DNA from: CAWFPR01 sp963817635
GTDB taxonomy: Bacteria; Acidobacteriota; Vicinamibacteria; Vicinamibacterales; 2-12-FULL-66-21
Length of the DNA stretch: 64,000 nt
Reading direction: 5' to 3'
NCBI GenBank assembly: GCA_963817635.1
Contig: CAWFPR010000028.1
Location: 62,001-126,000 of the forward strand
Position 1 is the first letter of the stretch. Every line of letters begins with the position of its first letter. A program made the position numbers and the translations under genes. Shown here in pieces: positions 53,967 to 63,744 of this stretch. Under the pieces are notes generated by a model that saw only the letters and a list, made by a program, of their open reading frames with translations, had not been told where the DNA came from and ran no database searches.

Positions 53967-54694
53967 CTCGAACCTCCACCTGACCGCGGGGCGGCAGGCC
54001 CCGCCTTCACGAGCTTCAGCGAGCCGTCCTGGATGAGGCCGATATCCCTGGCGTAATATTTGAACTCCCTCGCCCCCGGCTCGAGGGGCGTCGTTTCCTC
54101 GACCCTGAGAACGTGCCTGAACGTGCCGGCCGGGGTCGTCGCGAAGACGTCGTCGGCCGCGTCCATCGCGACGATCTCGGCGCGATCCATCGCCACCTTC
54201 GGCGCGACCTCCTGGTAGTACCTCGCGCCCACTGTCGGCGCGCCAGGCATCATCAGCCCAAAGCGAGCGCCCTTAGCGCCGGCGCGCCACGCGCCTTCGT
54301 GGTTTACGACCTTGCCGTTCCCGTAGACGTCCACGTCCTCGCCGAAGTAATAAACGTCCTTCGTCACCACGCTGATCGCGAAGAAGTTCCTCGACACCTC
54401 GACCAGTTGACCGGTTTTCGTCTCACGTTCCTCGACGACGCGGGTCTCGACGCCGTCGATGCTCTGCGTTTCGTCGAGCACGGTGATGACCAGCCGCTCG
54501 CCGCCGTCCCCCTCGAGCACGAGCTGATAGCCGGGCTCCAGAATGAAATACGGATTGCGTCCCGTGGGGCGCAGGTCCGCCTTGCTGACCCCGAACGCGT
54601 CGACCCAGAGCGCCGGCAACGAGATCGGATCCTGCGGCGGATGGTGCGTGGGAACAGACCAGAGAAGGCAGAGCGCAACGGCGCAGATACACAT
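53963..54694 (-). CDS. secreted hypothetical protein
   Basis: 243 residues starting with a short signal-like segment (CICAVALCLLWSV). The body is beta-rich (YFILEPGYQLVLEGDG, LVITVLDETQSIDGVETRVV, YYARDIGLIQDG). The pattern 'NPYF.L.PG...G..ER..I.V' resembles secreted acidobacterial and planctomycete proteins with no assigned function. It follows the serine hydrolase stop by four bases on the same strand, and its end overlaps the DUF2007 start, so the three form one unit. Confidence 0.75.
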   Translation of the reverse strand: MCICAVALCLLWSVPTHHPPQDPISLPALWVDAFGVSKADLRPTGRNPYFILEPGYQLVLEGDGGERLVITVLDETQSIDGVETRVVEERETKTGQLVEVSRNFFAISVVTKDVYYFGEDVDVYGNGKVVNHEGAWRAGAKGARFGLMMPGAPTVGARYYQEVAPKVAMDRAEIVAMDAADDVFATTPAGTFRHVLRVEETTPLEPGAREFKYYARDIGLIQDGSLKLVKAGPAAPRSGGGSR

Positions 54695-54698
54695 GCCA

Positions 54699-55971
54699 TC
54701 ACCTCGCGGGATCCATCAGTGCCTGATACACCATCGTGGGAAACGTCGTCCTGACATCGCTGCGGTTGGGCATCAGCTGAATCATGAACACGATCGTGAG
54801 CCGCGCGTCGGGATCGACCGCGTACCAGGATCCGTACGCGCCTCCCCAGCCGAACGCGCCCGACCGACTCCATGCCGCTCGCGCCGTAGCGGTCAACGGT
54901 TTCGAACCCGAAGCCGTAGCCGAGCCCCGTCGTCGAATGCAGCGTGCCGGCCTGGTTCGTCGTCATCAGCTTGACGGTGCGCGGCGCGAGGATGCGGACG
55001 CCGTCGAGCGCGCCCTCGTGCCGGATCATCTCCAGGAAGCGGGCGTAGTCGCGGGCCGTGGACAGCAGGCCGGCGCCGCCGGCGAAACTGCGCCGCGGTC
55101 CGTCCACGTAGGCGCCCTGCCCGCGGCCGCCTTCCGGAGCGCGGACGATCGTGCCATCGCTGCCGCTGGCGTAGACAGCCGCCAGCCGGTCACGGGCGCC
55201 CGGCGGCAGGAAGAACATGGTGTCTTTCAGGCCGAGCGGCCCCGTGATTTTCTCCCGGATGAACTGGTCGAGCGGCACCCCCGACGCGCGTTCCACGACA
55301 CAGCCCAGGATGTCGATGTTGTAGCCGTAGACCCACGATTCGCCAGGCTGCGCGACGAACGGCAGCGTCGCCAGCCGCTCCATCGTCGCGCAGATCGGCT
55401 CGTCCTTGTCGGCGGTATACCAGCCGAACCCAGCGGCAGGGCCAAGCGCTTTCGCTTCGTACTGTGAGGCGACGGACGCATCGGTGCCGTAGGAGATGCC
55501 GGCCGTATGCGTCAGCAGGTCACGGATGGTGATGGAGCGGCGGGCAGGAACGATCTCGACGGCGCCGTTCTCCTTGCGAACCGCGACCGTGGTCTTCGCA
55601 ACGCCGGGATGAACCGGCTGACGGGATCGTTGACCCCGATCTTGCCTTCTTCGACGAGCGACAGGATCGCGACGCTGGTCAGGGCCTTGGTCTGTGACGC
55701 GATCCTGAAGATCGTGTCCATCGCCATCCGGCGGCCCGCTTCCTTGTCGCTCCACCCGACGGCCTTTTCGTAGACCGGCCGCCCGTCGCGGAGCACCAGG
55801 GCCACGGCTCCCGCGATGCGGTTTTCGTCAACGTAGCGCTGGAGGACGGCGTCGATCCGGGCGAGCCGGTCAGGAGCAAATCCAACGCCGGCGGCCGGGG
55901 CCTGCGCGGCCGGTGACCTGGGTGAGCAGTAGCGCGAAGCAGACGGCAAGAGCGGCATGCCTGAAGCGCAT
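54699..55971 (-). CDS. serine hydrolase, class C beta-lactamase family (three apparent frameshifts)
   Basis: About 423 residues. ATG 55971 gives a signal peptide (RHAALAVCFALLLTQVTG) that joins the main frame after one extra base near 55918. The catalytic SxxK is in FRIASQTKAL (Ser-Gln-Thr-Lys), and the YxN motif is YGYNIDIL. One missing T near 55613 (restoring FAKTTVAV) and one extra G near 54864 (restoring VGAFGWGGAYGSWY) complete the gene; GWGGAYG is near the KTG-equivalent. Members are esterases, D-aminopeptidases or penicillin-binding enzymes. It leads the operon with the secreted hypothetical and DUF2007 genes. Confidence 0.83.
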
Positions 55972-56016
55972 GCGCCAAGCATACCGCTTTCGGAGGGCGG
56001 CAATCCGGCCGCCGCC

Positions 56017-58481
56017 CTACTCGTAGCGCAGCGCGATGATCGGGTCCACGCGGCTGGCGCGCCGTGCCGGCAGCCAGACAGCCACGAACGCCACCAGCGT
56101 CAGCAGCAGGGGCACGCCGACGAACACATATGGGTCGCGCGCCGTGACGCCGAACAGGAACGTCGAGATGAACCGCGCCAGCCAGAGGGCGAATCCGACG
56201 CCGATCGCCACGCCCACGATCGCCAGGCCCATGCCCTGGGTCACGATCATGTTCTTCACCTGCGAGCCCTGCGCACCGAGCGCGAGCCGGATGCCAATCT
56301 CCTGCGTGCGCTGCTCGACCGAATACGCCATCAGGCCGTAGATGCCGATGGCCGCCAGCAGCAGCGCCGCGCAGCCGAAGACGGTCATCAGCCACATGTT
56401 GAACTGCTCGCGGGAGGTCGACAGGGACACGACCTCTTCCATCGTCCGCACGTTCGAGACGGGGAGCCCCGTGGCCTGCCGAATCTGCTCCTGGATGGCG
56501 GTGCTCAACGACTGCGGCGCCACAGCCGTGCGCACGACCCACGCCATCGGCGTCAGTTTCACGTTCAACGCGTTGGCGGCATCGGGCAACTGCGACTGTG
56601 GGATGAACATGGCAGGCTGCGGATCGCTGTTCAAGCCGCCATCCCGCGTGTCGCTGACGATGCCGATGATCTGCCGTTCGGGCTCGGTGGCGAACTCGCG
56701 CATGACGCCGCGGCCGATGATCAGCCGGTCGTTCAGCGGATCGGCCTTCGGCCAGTACCTGACGCGCCATCGCCTCGTTGATGATCACGACCGGCGTGCT
56801 GCTGCTGTTGTCCCGGTCGTTGAAGCTGCGCCCGCGCTTCATCGGGATCTTGAAGACTTCGAAGTATCCCGGCGAGATCGTGGTCCAGCCGCCGCCGCCG
56901 TGGAACGGGCCGTTGTCGAGCGGCCGGCCGACGATGCGGAACGGAAGTCCGTAGCCCCCCTGCAGCGGCACGCAGCAGGTCGCACTGGCCTCGACGACGC
57001 CCGGAAGCGTGCGCAGCCGCTCGGCGCCATTGCGCACGACCTGCGACACCGCCTCGGATTTCGCGAACTGGCGCGCCCGTCAGCGACATCCGCATCGTCA
57101 GCACGTTGTGGGCGTCGAAGCCGGGGTCCACGTGCGCGAGCGAGATCGCGGTGCGAATGAGGAGCGCCGAACCGATGAGCAGCACCAGCGCAAGCGCGAC
57201 TTCGGTGATCACGAGCACGGCGCGCATCTTGTTCTGGCGCAGCCCGGTTCCTGAGCGGCCGCTGCTTTCCTTCAGCGTCGTCGTGAGGTCGGCCTTCGAG
57301 CTTTGAAGCGCGGGAATGAGGCCGAAGATGACGCCGGTCGCCAGCGAGATCAGCAGCGTGAAGCCGAGCACGCGCCAGTCGAGGCCGACGAGCGCGCCGT
57401 CCTCTCCGACTCGCGGCAGGCCTGCCGTATTGACCGCCAGCAGCGCGCGGATCCCCACCCAGCCGAGGAGCAGCCCGAAGACGCCTCCGCTCAGCGCGAG
57501 CACGACGCTCTCGGTCAGCAACTGCCGGACGATCCGGCCGCGCGACCCACCCACCGCGGCACGGATGGCAATCTCGCGGCGACGTCCAGCGGCCCGCGCG
57601 AGCAGGAGATTCGCGACATTCGCGCACGCGATGAGCAGCACGAAACCGACCGCGCCACCGAGAACGAACAGCGAGGTCCGCACGTTTCTGACGAGCACAT
57701 CCCGCACCGGGTCCACGGAAAAGCCGTTGCCGGCCTGCAGACTGTTGGGGAACTTCGCCCGGAAATCGGCGGCCGACGCCTGAAGACGCGCCCGGGCCTG
57801 GTCGAGCGACACGCCGGCTTTCAATCGACCGGCGGCCTGGAAGTAGTGCCCCTGGTCGGTCGAGTTGGGCTCGAGCTGGAAGGGCAACCAGACCTGCGGC
57901 GACGGCCCGAACTCGCGGAAGTCGAACTCACCGAGGACGCCGATGATTGTGTAGGGCTCTCCGTTGAGCGAGACGGACGTGCCGACGACGTTCTGGTCCG
58001 AATTGAAGCGGGTGGACCAGAGCCGGTTGCCGAGCACCACGACGCGGGGACCGTTCGGGAGATCCTCGTCGGCGGAGAACGTGCGCCCGAGCGCCACCGG
58101 CGCGCCGACGAGCTTGAAGAAGTCACCCGAGACGTTTTCCGACCGGAGCTGCTCCGGGAATCCTCCGCCCGTCAGGTTCACGAGGCCCGAGTTGAACGCC
58201 GAGACGTCCTGCACGACCTGGCCCTGGTCACGGTAGTGCTGGAACTTCGCCGGCGAGGCGGCCGGGCCGGATCCCCGCTGCGACGTGTTCATGAACACCA
58301 CGACCCGATCGGGATCGGGAAACTGGACCGGCTTCAGGAGCACGGCGTTGACCACCGAGAAAATGGCGGTATTCGCGCCGATTCCGAGGGTCAGGGCGGC
58401 AACCGCCGCCAGGGTGAAGGCCGGACTCGCCGCGAACATGCGCAGCGAGTGCTTGAGATCCTTGAAGAAGGCTTCGAGCAT
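56017..58481 (-). CDS. ABC transporter permease, ADOP/MacB type (two apparent frameshifts)
   Basis: About 820 residues after removing one extra base near 57065 and one near 56760. The N-terminus KDLKHSLRMFAASPAFTLAA, then TLGIGANTAIFSVVNAVLL is the diagnostic start of the acidobacterial ADOP permease family. A MacB periplasmic domain (VSGDFFKLVGAPVALGRTF) follows. There are two FtsX blocks (GFVLLIACANVANLLLARA and the C-terminal RTQEIGIRLALGA), and the usual ending ASRVDPIIALRYE. No ATPase gene is adjacent, which is normal for this family. Substrates are unknown. Confidence 0.88.
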
Positions 58482-58637
58482 GATGAGGGTTAGACGTCGG
58501 CCGGCCGGATTTTGCTGTCCGGGCAGGCAATTATTTTTGTTTTCCCGGGCAATCGACGCGGCAAGAGCGCAAGCGCCGCCAGAACTGGGTGGGCCTCGTT
58601 CAAGCTACGGACGCGCGGCCGGTGCTACCATGCGCGG

Positions 58638-59228
58638 ATGTCGAAGGGGCGCCTCGAGGCCTTCAGTGACGGCGTCATCGCGATCCTCATCACCATCATG
58701 GTGCTGGAGCTGCGCATGCCCGACGGGGACGCGACGTGGGGCGCGCTGGCGCCCGTCGTGCCCAAACTGATGACCTACGTGCTCAGTTTCGTCTTCCTGG
58801 GCATCTACTGGAACAACCACCATCACATGCTGCACGCGGCCGAGCGCGTGAACGGCAGCGTGCTCTGGGCAAACCTCCACCTGCTCTTCTGGCTGTCGCT
58901 CGTGCCGCTCGTGACCGGCTGGATGGGCGAGCATCATCGCGACCCGGTCCCGGCCGCGGTGTACGGATTCGTGCTCCTGATGGCCGCGGTGGCGTACACG
59001 ATCCTGCAGGGACGGATCATCGCGTGCCAGGGGCCGCACTCGAAGCTGGCGGCCGCGGTGCAGGGCGACGTGAAGGGAAAGATGTCGCTGCTTCTCTATG
59101 CGCTGGCGATCCCGCTGGCGTTCGTGGACCCCGCGATCGCGGACCTGATCTACGTGGGCGTCGCGCTCATCTGGCTCGTCCCGGACCGGCGGATCGAAAA
59201 GGCGCTCAGGAACGTGGCGGAGCCTTGA
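58638..59228 (+). CDS. TMEM175/DUF1211 family membrane protein, putative K+ channel
   Basis: 196 residues, about six membrane helices. The start RLEAFSDGVIAILITIMVLE carries the FSD motif of the TMEM175 pore helix. Bacterial members form leak-type potassium channels as tetramers of single six-helix units. YWNNHHHML is typical of helix 3. Start ATG 58638 is supported by the motif position. It converges with the DUF1572 gene, overlapping by 23 bases at the 3' ends. Confidence 0.87.
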   Translation: MSKGRLEAFSDGVIAILITIMVLELRMPDGDATWGALAPVVPKLMTYVLSFVFLGIYWNNHHHMLHAAERVNGSVLWANLHLLFWLSLVPLVTGWMGEHHRDPVPAAVYGFVLLMAAVAYTILQGRIIACQGPHSKLAAAVQGDVKGKMSLLLYALAIPLAFVDPAIADLIYVGVALIWLVPDRRIEKALRNVAEP

Positions 59229-59763
59229 CGTCCTGAACGGCCGCGCGCGCCGCCGCCTCGAACTCTTTCGACTTTCCGCGCGGGACGCTCAACGTCTGCC
59301 ACCGCGTGCCGGCGAAGTGCTTCGCGAGCAGCACGATCTGCCCGACGTGCGCGGCATAGTGCGTCAACTGCCTGTTGATCGCCTCCATGACCGTATGCGC
59401 CTGGCCGCGAATCGGCACCGTCTTCTCCAGGTCATCCGGCCCCAGCCCGCCGATCGCACCGAAGGTCCGGGACCAGCCGTCCTCCCACGCCGCCAGCAAC
59501 GCCGGGCGCGTGTCGGCCGACCCAATCTCGAACTCCGTGTCCCGATTGCGATCCGGCTTCTCGCCGTCGGTGGTCATGAAGTCGGTCCATCGCGAACGCA
59601 TGTTGCCCGCCATGTGCTTCATGATGGTCGCGATACTGTTCGACCCGTCGTCCAGGGTGAGGAACAGGTGCTCGTCCTTCGTCTGTGCGAGCGCCTTGTC
59701 GGCCTGCGACTTGAGCGAACGAAACTGGCGCCGGGCGTCGTCGAGGAAGTGTTGCGAAATCAT
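59206..59763 (-). CDS. DUF1572 (DinB-like) family protein
   Basis: 185 residues. SNSIATIMKHMAGNMRSRW (first His) and HYAAHVGQIVLLAKHFA (C-terminal His pair) are characteristic of DUF1572, a branch of the DinB helical bundle. Metal binding is likely, function unknown. Several bases of its 3' end lie antisense to the TMEM175-like gene. A word array lies just upstream. Confidence 0.85.
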   Translation of the reverse strand: MISQHFLDDARRQFRSLKSQADKALAQTKDEHLFLTLDDGSNSIATIMKHMAGNMRSRWTDFMTTDGEKPDRNRDTEFEIGSADTRPALLAAWEDGWSRTFGAIGGLGPDDLEKTVPIRGQAHTVMEAINRQLTHYAAHVGQIVLLAKHFAGTRWQTLSVPRGKSKEFEAAARAAVQDVKAPPRS

Positions 59764-59808
59764 GCCCTCAGTCTAGCGCGGGGAGGCTCCAGGCTGTCTG
59801 GCCTCCGT

Positions 59809-59944
59809 CGGTTCGCTCTCCGCGGTCCGCTCTCCGCAGTCCGCGCTCCGTGGTCCGCGGTCCGCGCTCCGTCAGTCCGCGTCTCCGTGCAATCCGTGTG
59901 CTCCGTGGTCGTGATCCGATCTGTGTAATCCGTGTGATCTGTGG
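59809..59944. repeat. hybrid word array (ctctccgcggtccg / atccgtgtg)
   Basis: The first part (59809-59880) repeats variants of 'gctctccgcggtccgc', the reverse complement of the 21-base unit at 41.25-41.34 kb. The second part (59880-59944) repeats 'aatccgtgtg' and 'gatctgtgta', the words of the 31.42-31.54 kb array. It runs up to the stop of the DUF4440-like gene (minus strand) and fills the space before the DUF1572 gene. Confidence 0.9.
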
Positions 59945-59947
59945 TTG

Positions 59948-60856
59948 CTATTCAGCGACGTATTTCCACGGCGCCGTGGCGGTCGCGCGGCGCCAGACGG
60001 TGAAGAACGGGAAACTCCGTGGTCCCGGCTGCCCGGCTTCCGCCTTGTTCTCGGTCACGAATCCGATCGTGACGCCGAGATCCCCGCTCGAGGCGACGAT
60101 CGTGCGGTCCGGGCCCCAGTGGACGGGGCTCGTGGGCTGCGGAGCGCTGTCGCCGATGTACTTGCCGATGGCGTCGTTCCCGACAACGAAGCCCGGCACG
60201 CCCGCGCCGCCCAGGTTGATCGCCTCGGCGCTGCCGTACTTCACGAACGCCGGACCGAGCCCTGTCGCCTGCGAATCAGTGGAGAACGCCCGCTCGGCGG
60301 CCGCGAGCGACTCGCGATGGCGTTCGATCGCCGCGGCGTCGGTTGACGGTGCGACCAGCGCGGCTGGCAGCAGCGGTGTCATTGCCGCGGTCGATGCTGG
60401 CGCATCGGCTGGCGCGCGGACGCGCTTGTAGGCGGCGACGCGCCAGCCGGCCGGGCCCTTGATCCAGTAGGCCAGGTACTTCCCGGGCGCCGCCGTTCCA
60501 TCCGGGCGCGTGGGTGACGAGGAAACCGAACGTGAATCCGTGAAGACCGTCGGCGGAGACGCCGCCGCCTTTCGGCGTCCACTCGAGGTGCGTCTTCAGG
60601 TTGGCGGGATCGGCGCGGAGCGACTCGACCGCGGCCGCTTCTCCGTGCACGAACTTCCCGGGCACGATCAGCACCACATCGTCGGCAAACATCGCGGAGA
60701 GACCGGACACGAGGTCGGTCTTGACGCTGGCTGCCGAGAACGCGCGGTCGGCCGCCAGCAACTCGTCGGCAGCCGACTGTGGAGTGCGGGGCTGGGCGGC
60801 GGCGATGGCGGCGGAGAGAGCACGAACACGGAGGCGAGCGAGAGATGTCTGTTCAT
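59948..60856 (-). CDS. secreted NTF2-like (DUF4440-type) protein, two domains (two apparent frameshifts)
   Basis: About 301 residues. ATG 60856 opens a signal peptide (RHLSLASVFVL) that joins SAAIAAAQPRTPQSAADELL after correcting a CT-repeat irregularity near 60815. Then two NTF2-like domains: LLAADRAFSAASVKTDLVSG with FADDVVLIVPGKFVHG, and a second with LAAAERAFSTDSQATGLGPA and GDLGVTIGFVTE. One extra base near 60497 separates them (restoring HAPDGTAAPGKYLAYW). NTF2-like folds bind small molecules or act as enzymes; the role here is unknown. Confidence 0.8.
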
Positions 60857-61047
60857 GCCCGGCTGATTTGCCGGTGGCCGTGGCGAGGTATCAGGCGGGA
60901 CGAGTGCCGGGACGAGTGCCGGCAATTCGGCGGCGGCGCGCCGGCACGGCAGGCCAGCCGCTGAAAATGCCTGCAAAAACGGCACTGCCGGGCCGCCTCG
61001 CTTCTTGCATTCGCGAGCCGCACAACCGGATTCGCGAGGAGGCTGCC

Positions 61048-62041
61048 ATGCTGTATTCCGAGCTCAATCGCCGCGATTTCGTGCGCACCGTGTCCGCCGG
61101 CATGGCGCTGCTCCCCGCGCTCGGCACGAGCGCCCTGGCGGAGATCCTCGGGCCGCCCCGGAGCCGCGTCGCGGTCGTCCGGACGACCGATCGAAAGCGC
61201 GGCGTCACCCAGGCGCTGAAGCTCCTCGACGTGCGCGGGGTCAAGGGCAAGCGGGTCGTCGTGAAGCCGAACTTCAACTCGGCGGATCCGACGCCGGCCT
61301 CGACCCACAACGACACGCTGTCGCAGCTCGTGACGGAACTGCACGAGCGCGGCGCGCGCAGCATCACGCTGGGCGAGTCGAGCGGTCCGCCGCAGACGCG
61401 GGGCGTGCTGGAACAGAAGGGCACGCTGGACCTGGCGCGCGATCTCCGCTTCGACGTCGTCAATTTCGAGGAGATCCCCGAGACGGACTGGGTGCCGATC
61501 GGGCCGGCCGGCACGAACTGGCCCGAGGGGTTCCACCTGCCGCGGCTCGTCGACCACCGCACAGTACATGGTGTCGACGTGCTGCCTGAAGACGCACGGG
61601 TCCGGCGGCGTGTTCACGATGTCGCTGAAGTTGTCGGTCGGCCTCACACCGAAACCGATCCGGCGCGGCATGCACCGATCGCCCGACATGCGGCGCATGA
61701 TCGCGGAGCTGAACACCGGCTACAGACCTGACCTCATCGTGCTCGACGGTGTCGCCGCATTCACCGACGGCGGGCCCTCGCGCGGCGAGCTGAAAGCCGG
61801 CGACGTCATCATCGCCGGCGACGATCGCGTGGCGGTGGACGCCGTGGGCCTCGCGATGCTGAAGTCGCTCGGCGCCAACGAGGCCATCATGGGGCGGCCG
61901 ATTTTCCAGCAGGAACAGATCGCGCGGGCCGTCGAACTGAAGCTGGGTGTGACCGGACCCGACGCCATCGATCTGGTGACCGGCGATCCGGAGAGCCGCA
62001 CGCTCGCCGACACGCTGCGCGGCATTCTCGCTCAGGGGTAG
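61048..62041 (+). CDS. DUF362 domain protein with Tat signal (one apparent frameshift)
   Basis: About 330 residues. The N-terminus LNRRDFVRTVSAGMALLPAL is a twin-arginine signal, so the folded protein is exported. The DUF362 part has VKPNFNSADPTPASTHND and, past one extra base near 61570, MVSTCCLKTHG, LIVLDGVAAFTDGGPSRG and VAVDAVGLAMLK. DUF362 proteins are often linked to iron-sulphur or redox chemistry, but I see no ferredoxin motif here. GAGGAGG before ATG 61048 supports the start. It is divergent from the DUF4440-like gene. Confidence 0.83.
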
Positions 62042-62050
62042 GCTGGAGTT

Positions 62051-62080
62051 CAGGAGGGAGGGAGAAACCCCTCTCTCCTG
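62051..62080. terminator. stem-loop between convergent genes
   Basis: Arms at 62051-62062 (caggagggaggg) and 62069-62080 (ccctctctcctg) pair with one mismatch around a six-base loop. It lies 9 bases after the DUF362 stop and 10 bases before the convergent crystallin-like gene end, as expected for a two-way terminator. No T-run is present. Confidence 0.5.
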
Positions 62081-62090
62081 CCTGCTGCGC

Positions 62091-62831
62091 TCAGAATACG
62101 CGGATCGACGACACCGTGTCCTTCCACGTGCCGCGAAGGTTGGTCGCGTCGCGGCGGATCTCGGTGGAACGTCCACGGAAATCGCTGTCGCGGAAGATCT
62201 GCACGGCCGATCCGAAGACGCGGATCGACGAGATGCGGTCGTTGAACCCCCGAGGCAGCGACTGGTAGACGGAGCCGCGCGCCACACAGAAATAGTTGCC
62301 GCGGAACCCCGAGTCCTCGTAGAAACAGGCGCCCTCACGTGGCATCGGGGCGCTGCGTCCCCAGACCGGAACTCCATAGCCACCGCGCCCGCGGTCGTCG
62401 GAGCTGCCCCGTCCGCGGTCATCGTAGCTGCCGCGTCCGCGGTCGTCGTAGCTGCCGCGCCCGCGCGCGTCGCGGCGGCCGACCACGATCGACGAGATCT
62501 GATCGTTCCAGCCTCCACGTTTCAAGTCGCGGACGTCTCCCGCGAACCGGGCCGACTTGCCGCGCATGTCGCTGTCGCGGAACACGATCACGTCGGCTGC
62601 GCCGAGCAGGCGGATCGACGAGATCTCGTCTCCCATGCGACCCGAAAGCCGGCGGATCTCCTCGCCGGGCGCCGCGCAGAAGTAGCGCCCGCCGTAGTTG
62701 GCGTCCTCGTAGAAGCACGCGCCGGCCGGCGGCACGCGCCCGCGGCCCCACCTGGGCTGCGCCCACGCAGCCTGGGCGATACACAGACTGATCACACCGA
62801 CGATGGCAGCGATGGCTTTGCGACGGGTCAT
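62091..62831 (-). CDS. secreted protein with two beta/gamma-crystallin-like (peptidase inhibitor I36-type) domains
   Basis: 246 residues. Signal peptide (KAIAAIVGVISLCIAQAAWA) and two similar domains of about 80 residues. Each opens with ACFYEDxxxxGxYFC (GACFYEDANYGGRYFCA, then GACFYEDSGFRGNYFCV) and continues with ISSIRxxG and FRDSDxRG. This is the crystallin-type Greek-key repeat, also named peptidase inhibitor I36. Between them is a linker with RGRGSYDD units repeated about four times (DNA 62385-62465). Ca2+ binding is possible but the N/D-x-x-S/T site is not clear. ATG 62831 has AGGAG upstream. Confidence 0.85.
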   Translation of the reverse strand: MTRRKAIAAIVGVISLCIAQAAWAQPRWGRGRVPPAGACFYEDANYGGRYFCAAPGEEIRRLSGRMGDEISSIRLLGAADVIVFRDSDMRGKSARFAGDVRDLKRGGWNDQISSIVVGRRDARGRGSYDDRGRGSYDDRGRGSSDDRGRGGYGVPVWGRSAPMPREGACFYEDSGFRGNYFCVARGSVYQSLPRGFNDRISSIRVFGSAVQIFRDSDFRGRSTEIRRDATNLRGTWKDTVSSIRVF

Positions 62832-63194
62832 GGCGATTCTCCTGCACGGGTCTTGTGCAAATCGCTCGCCGAGCGGCCCCGCCCAGCCGGAAGGGGTACC
62901 CGATGGCCGTCCATCTGTATGTCGGGATTGAAGATCCGGGCGCGAGGTTTCCACCACGCGCGTTCGAGACGCAACCAACCTGGGGCGACACGAGTCCGCA
63001 TCCGGACGGCACTTTTGTACACATCGGGCGCAGGTGCTGTCCGCAAACCTGGACGGCCCGCCACGACGCCGTCCGCGCGTCGCCCGGCGGCGCCTTTCTT
63101 CACCCGCCGCGGGCTGAGTGGCCGGAAGTCGGAGCGCTGCGGTCCCTCATCCGCGAGAGGACGCGTCGCGAGGATCGGCCCGACCGCCGGGCCA
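62832..63194. other. 363-base gap with a doubtful open frame
   Basis: The plus strand has an open frame from ATG 62903 to 63253 (start MAVHLYVGIEDPGARF). It overlaps the convergent GNAT gene by about 60 bases, shows no domain and is rich in Arg and Pro like antisense frames elsewhere. I cannot support it as a gene. No repeat array was seen. Confidence 0.35.
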
Positions 63195-63704
63195 CTACGC
63201 CAGCGCGCGGGAGAAGAGCTTCACCTCTGACTGTCCCTCGGCCAGCGACGTGAGCCGCTCGAACCCGAACCCCAGTTTCTCCAGCAGGCGGATCGACGCC
63301 ATGTTGTCCGGCGACGTGATCGCCAGCACGCGCGGCAGAGTGAGCACCGTGCGCGCGTGCGACAGGCATGCATCCGCTGCCTCGTGGCCGTAACCCAACC
63401 CGCAATAGGGAGCGAGGTACGCGAAGCCGATGTCCGGCTCAGGCAGGGCATCGCGCTTCAGCAAGCCGCAGATGCCGATCGGCGTCCCATCGGACTTCAG
63501 GCGGACGACGTCGAGTCCGAACCCGAAGCGGACGTAGCTCGCCACCGGCCCTTCCGCGATATACCGGCGTGCGTCGTCCAGCGTGCGGACGTTCTTGTCA
63601 CCGATATACCGGAGGAACGCCGCGTCATTGAGCAGTTCGAGGATGAACGGCGCGTCGGCTTCGGCCATCCGGCGGATCGTCAGACGCTGGGTGTCGAGAT
63701 GCAC
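63195..63704 (-). CDS. GNAT family N-acetyltransferase (RimJ/RimL-like)
   Basis: 169 residues. LDTQRLTIRRMAEADAPFIL is the typical start of the RimJ/RimL branch. The acetyl-CoA pocket is IGFAYLAPYCGLGYGHEAAD (the QxxGxG/A equivalent) and the end SPDNMASIRLLEKLGFGFE is the conserved C-terminal part. It transfers an acetyl group to an amine, substrate unknown. The GTG start at 63704 matches the family start; the longer frame to 63845 is probably not used. A second GNAT gene lies 40 bases upstream. Confidence 0.85.
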   Translation of the reverse strand: MHLDTQRLTIRRMAEADAPFILELLNDAAFLRYIGDKNVRTLDDARRYIAEGPVASYVRFGFGLDVVRLKSDGTPIGICGLLKRDALPEPDIGFAYLAPYCGLGYGHEAADACLSHARTVLTLPRVLAITSPDNMASIRLLEKLGFGFERLTSLAEGQSEVKLFSRALA

Positions 63705-63744
63705 GTCAGCGGCGCTCGGCGTTGTGTCCTGTCGACATGGCGCG

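Noticed and set aside
62903..63253. 116-codon plus-strand gene
   Set aside because: No domain, no clear ribosome site, overlap with the 3' end of a GNAT gene and composition like antisense frames.
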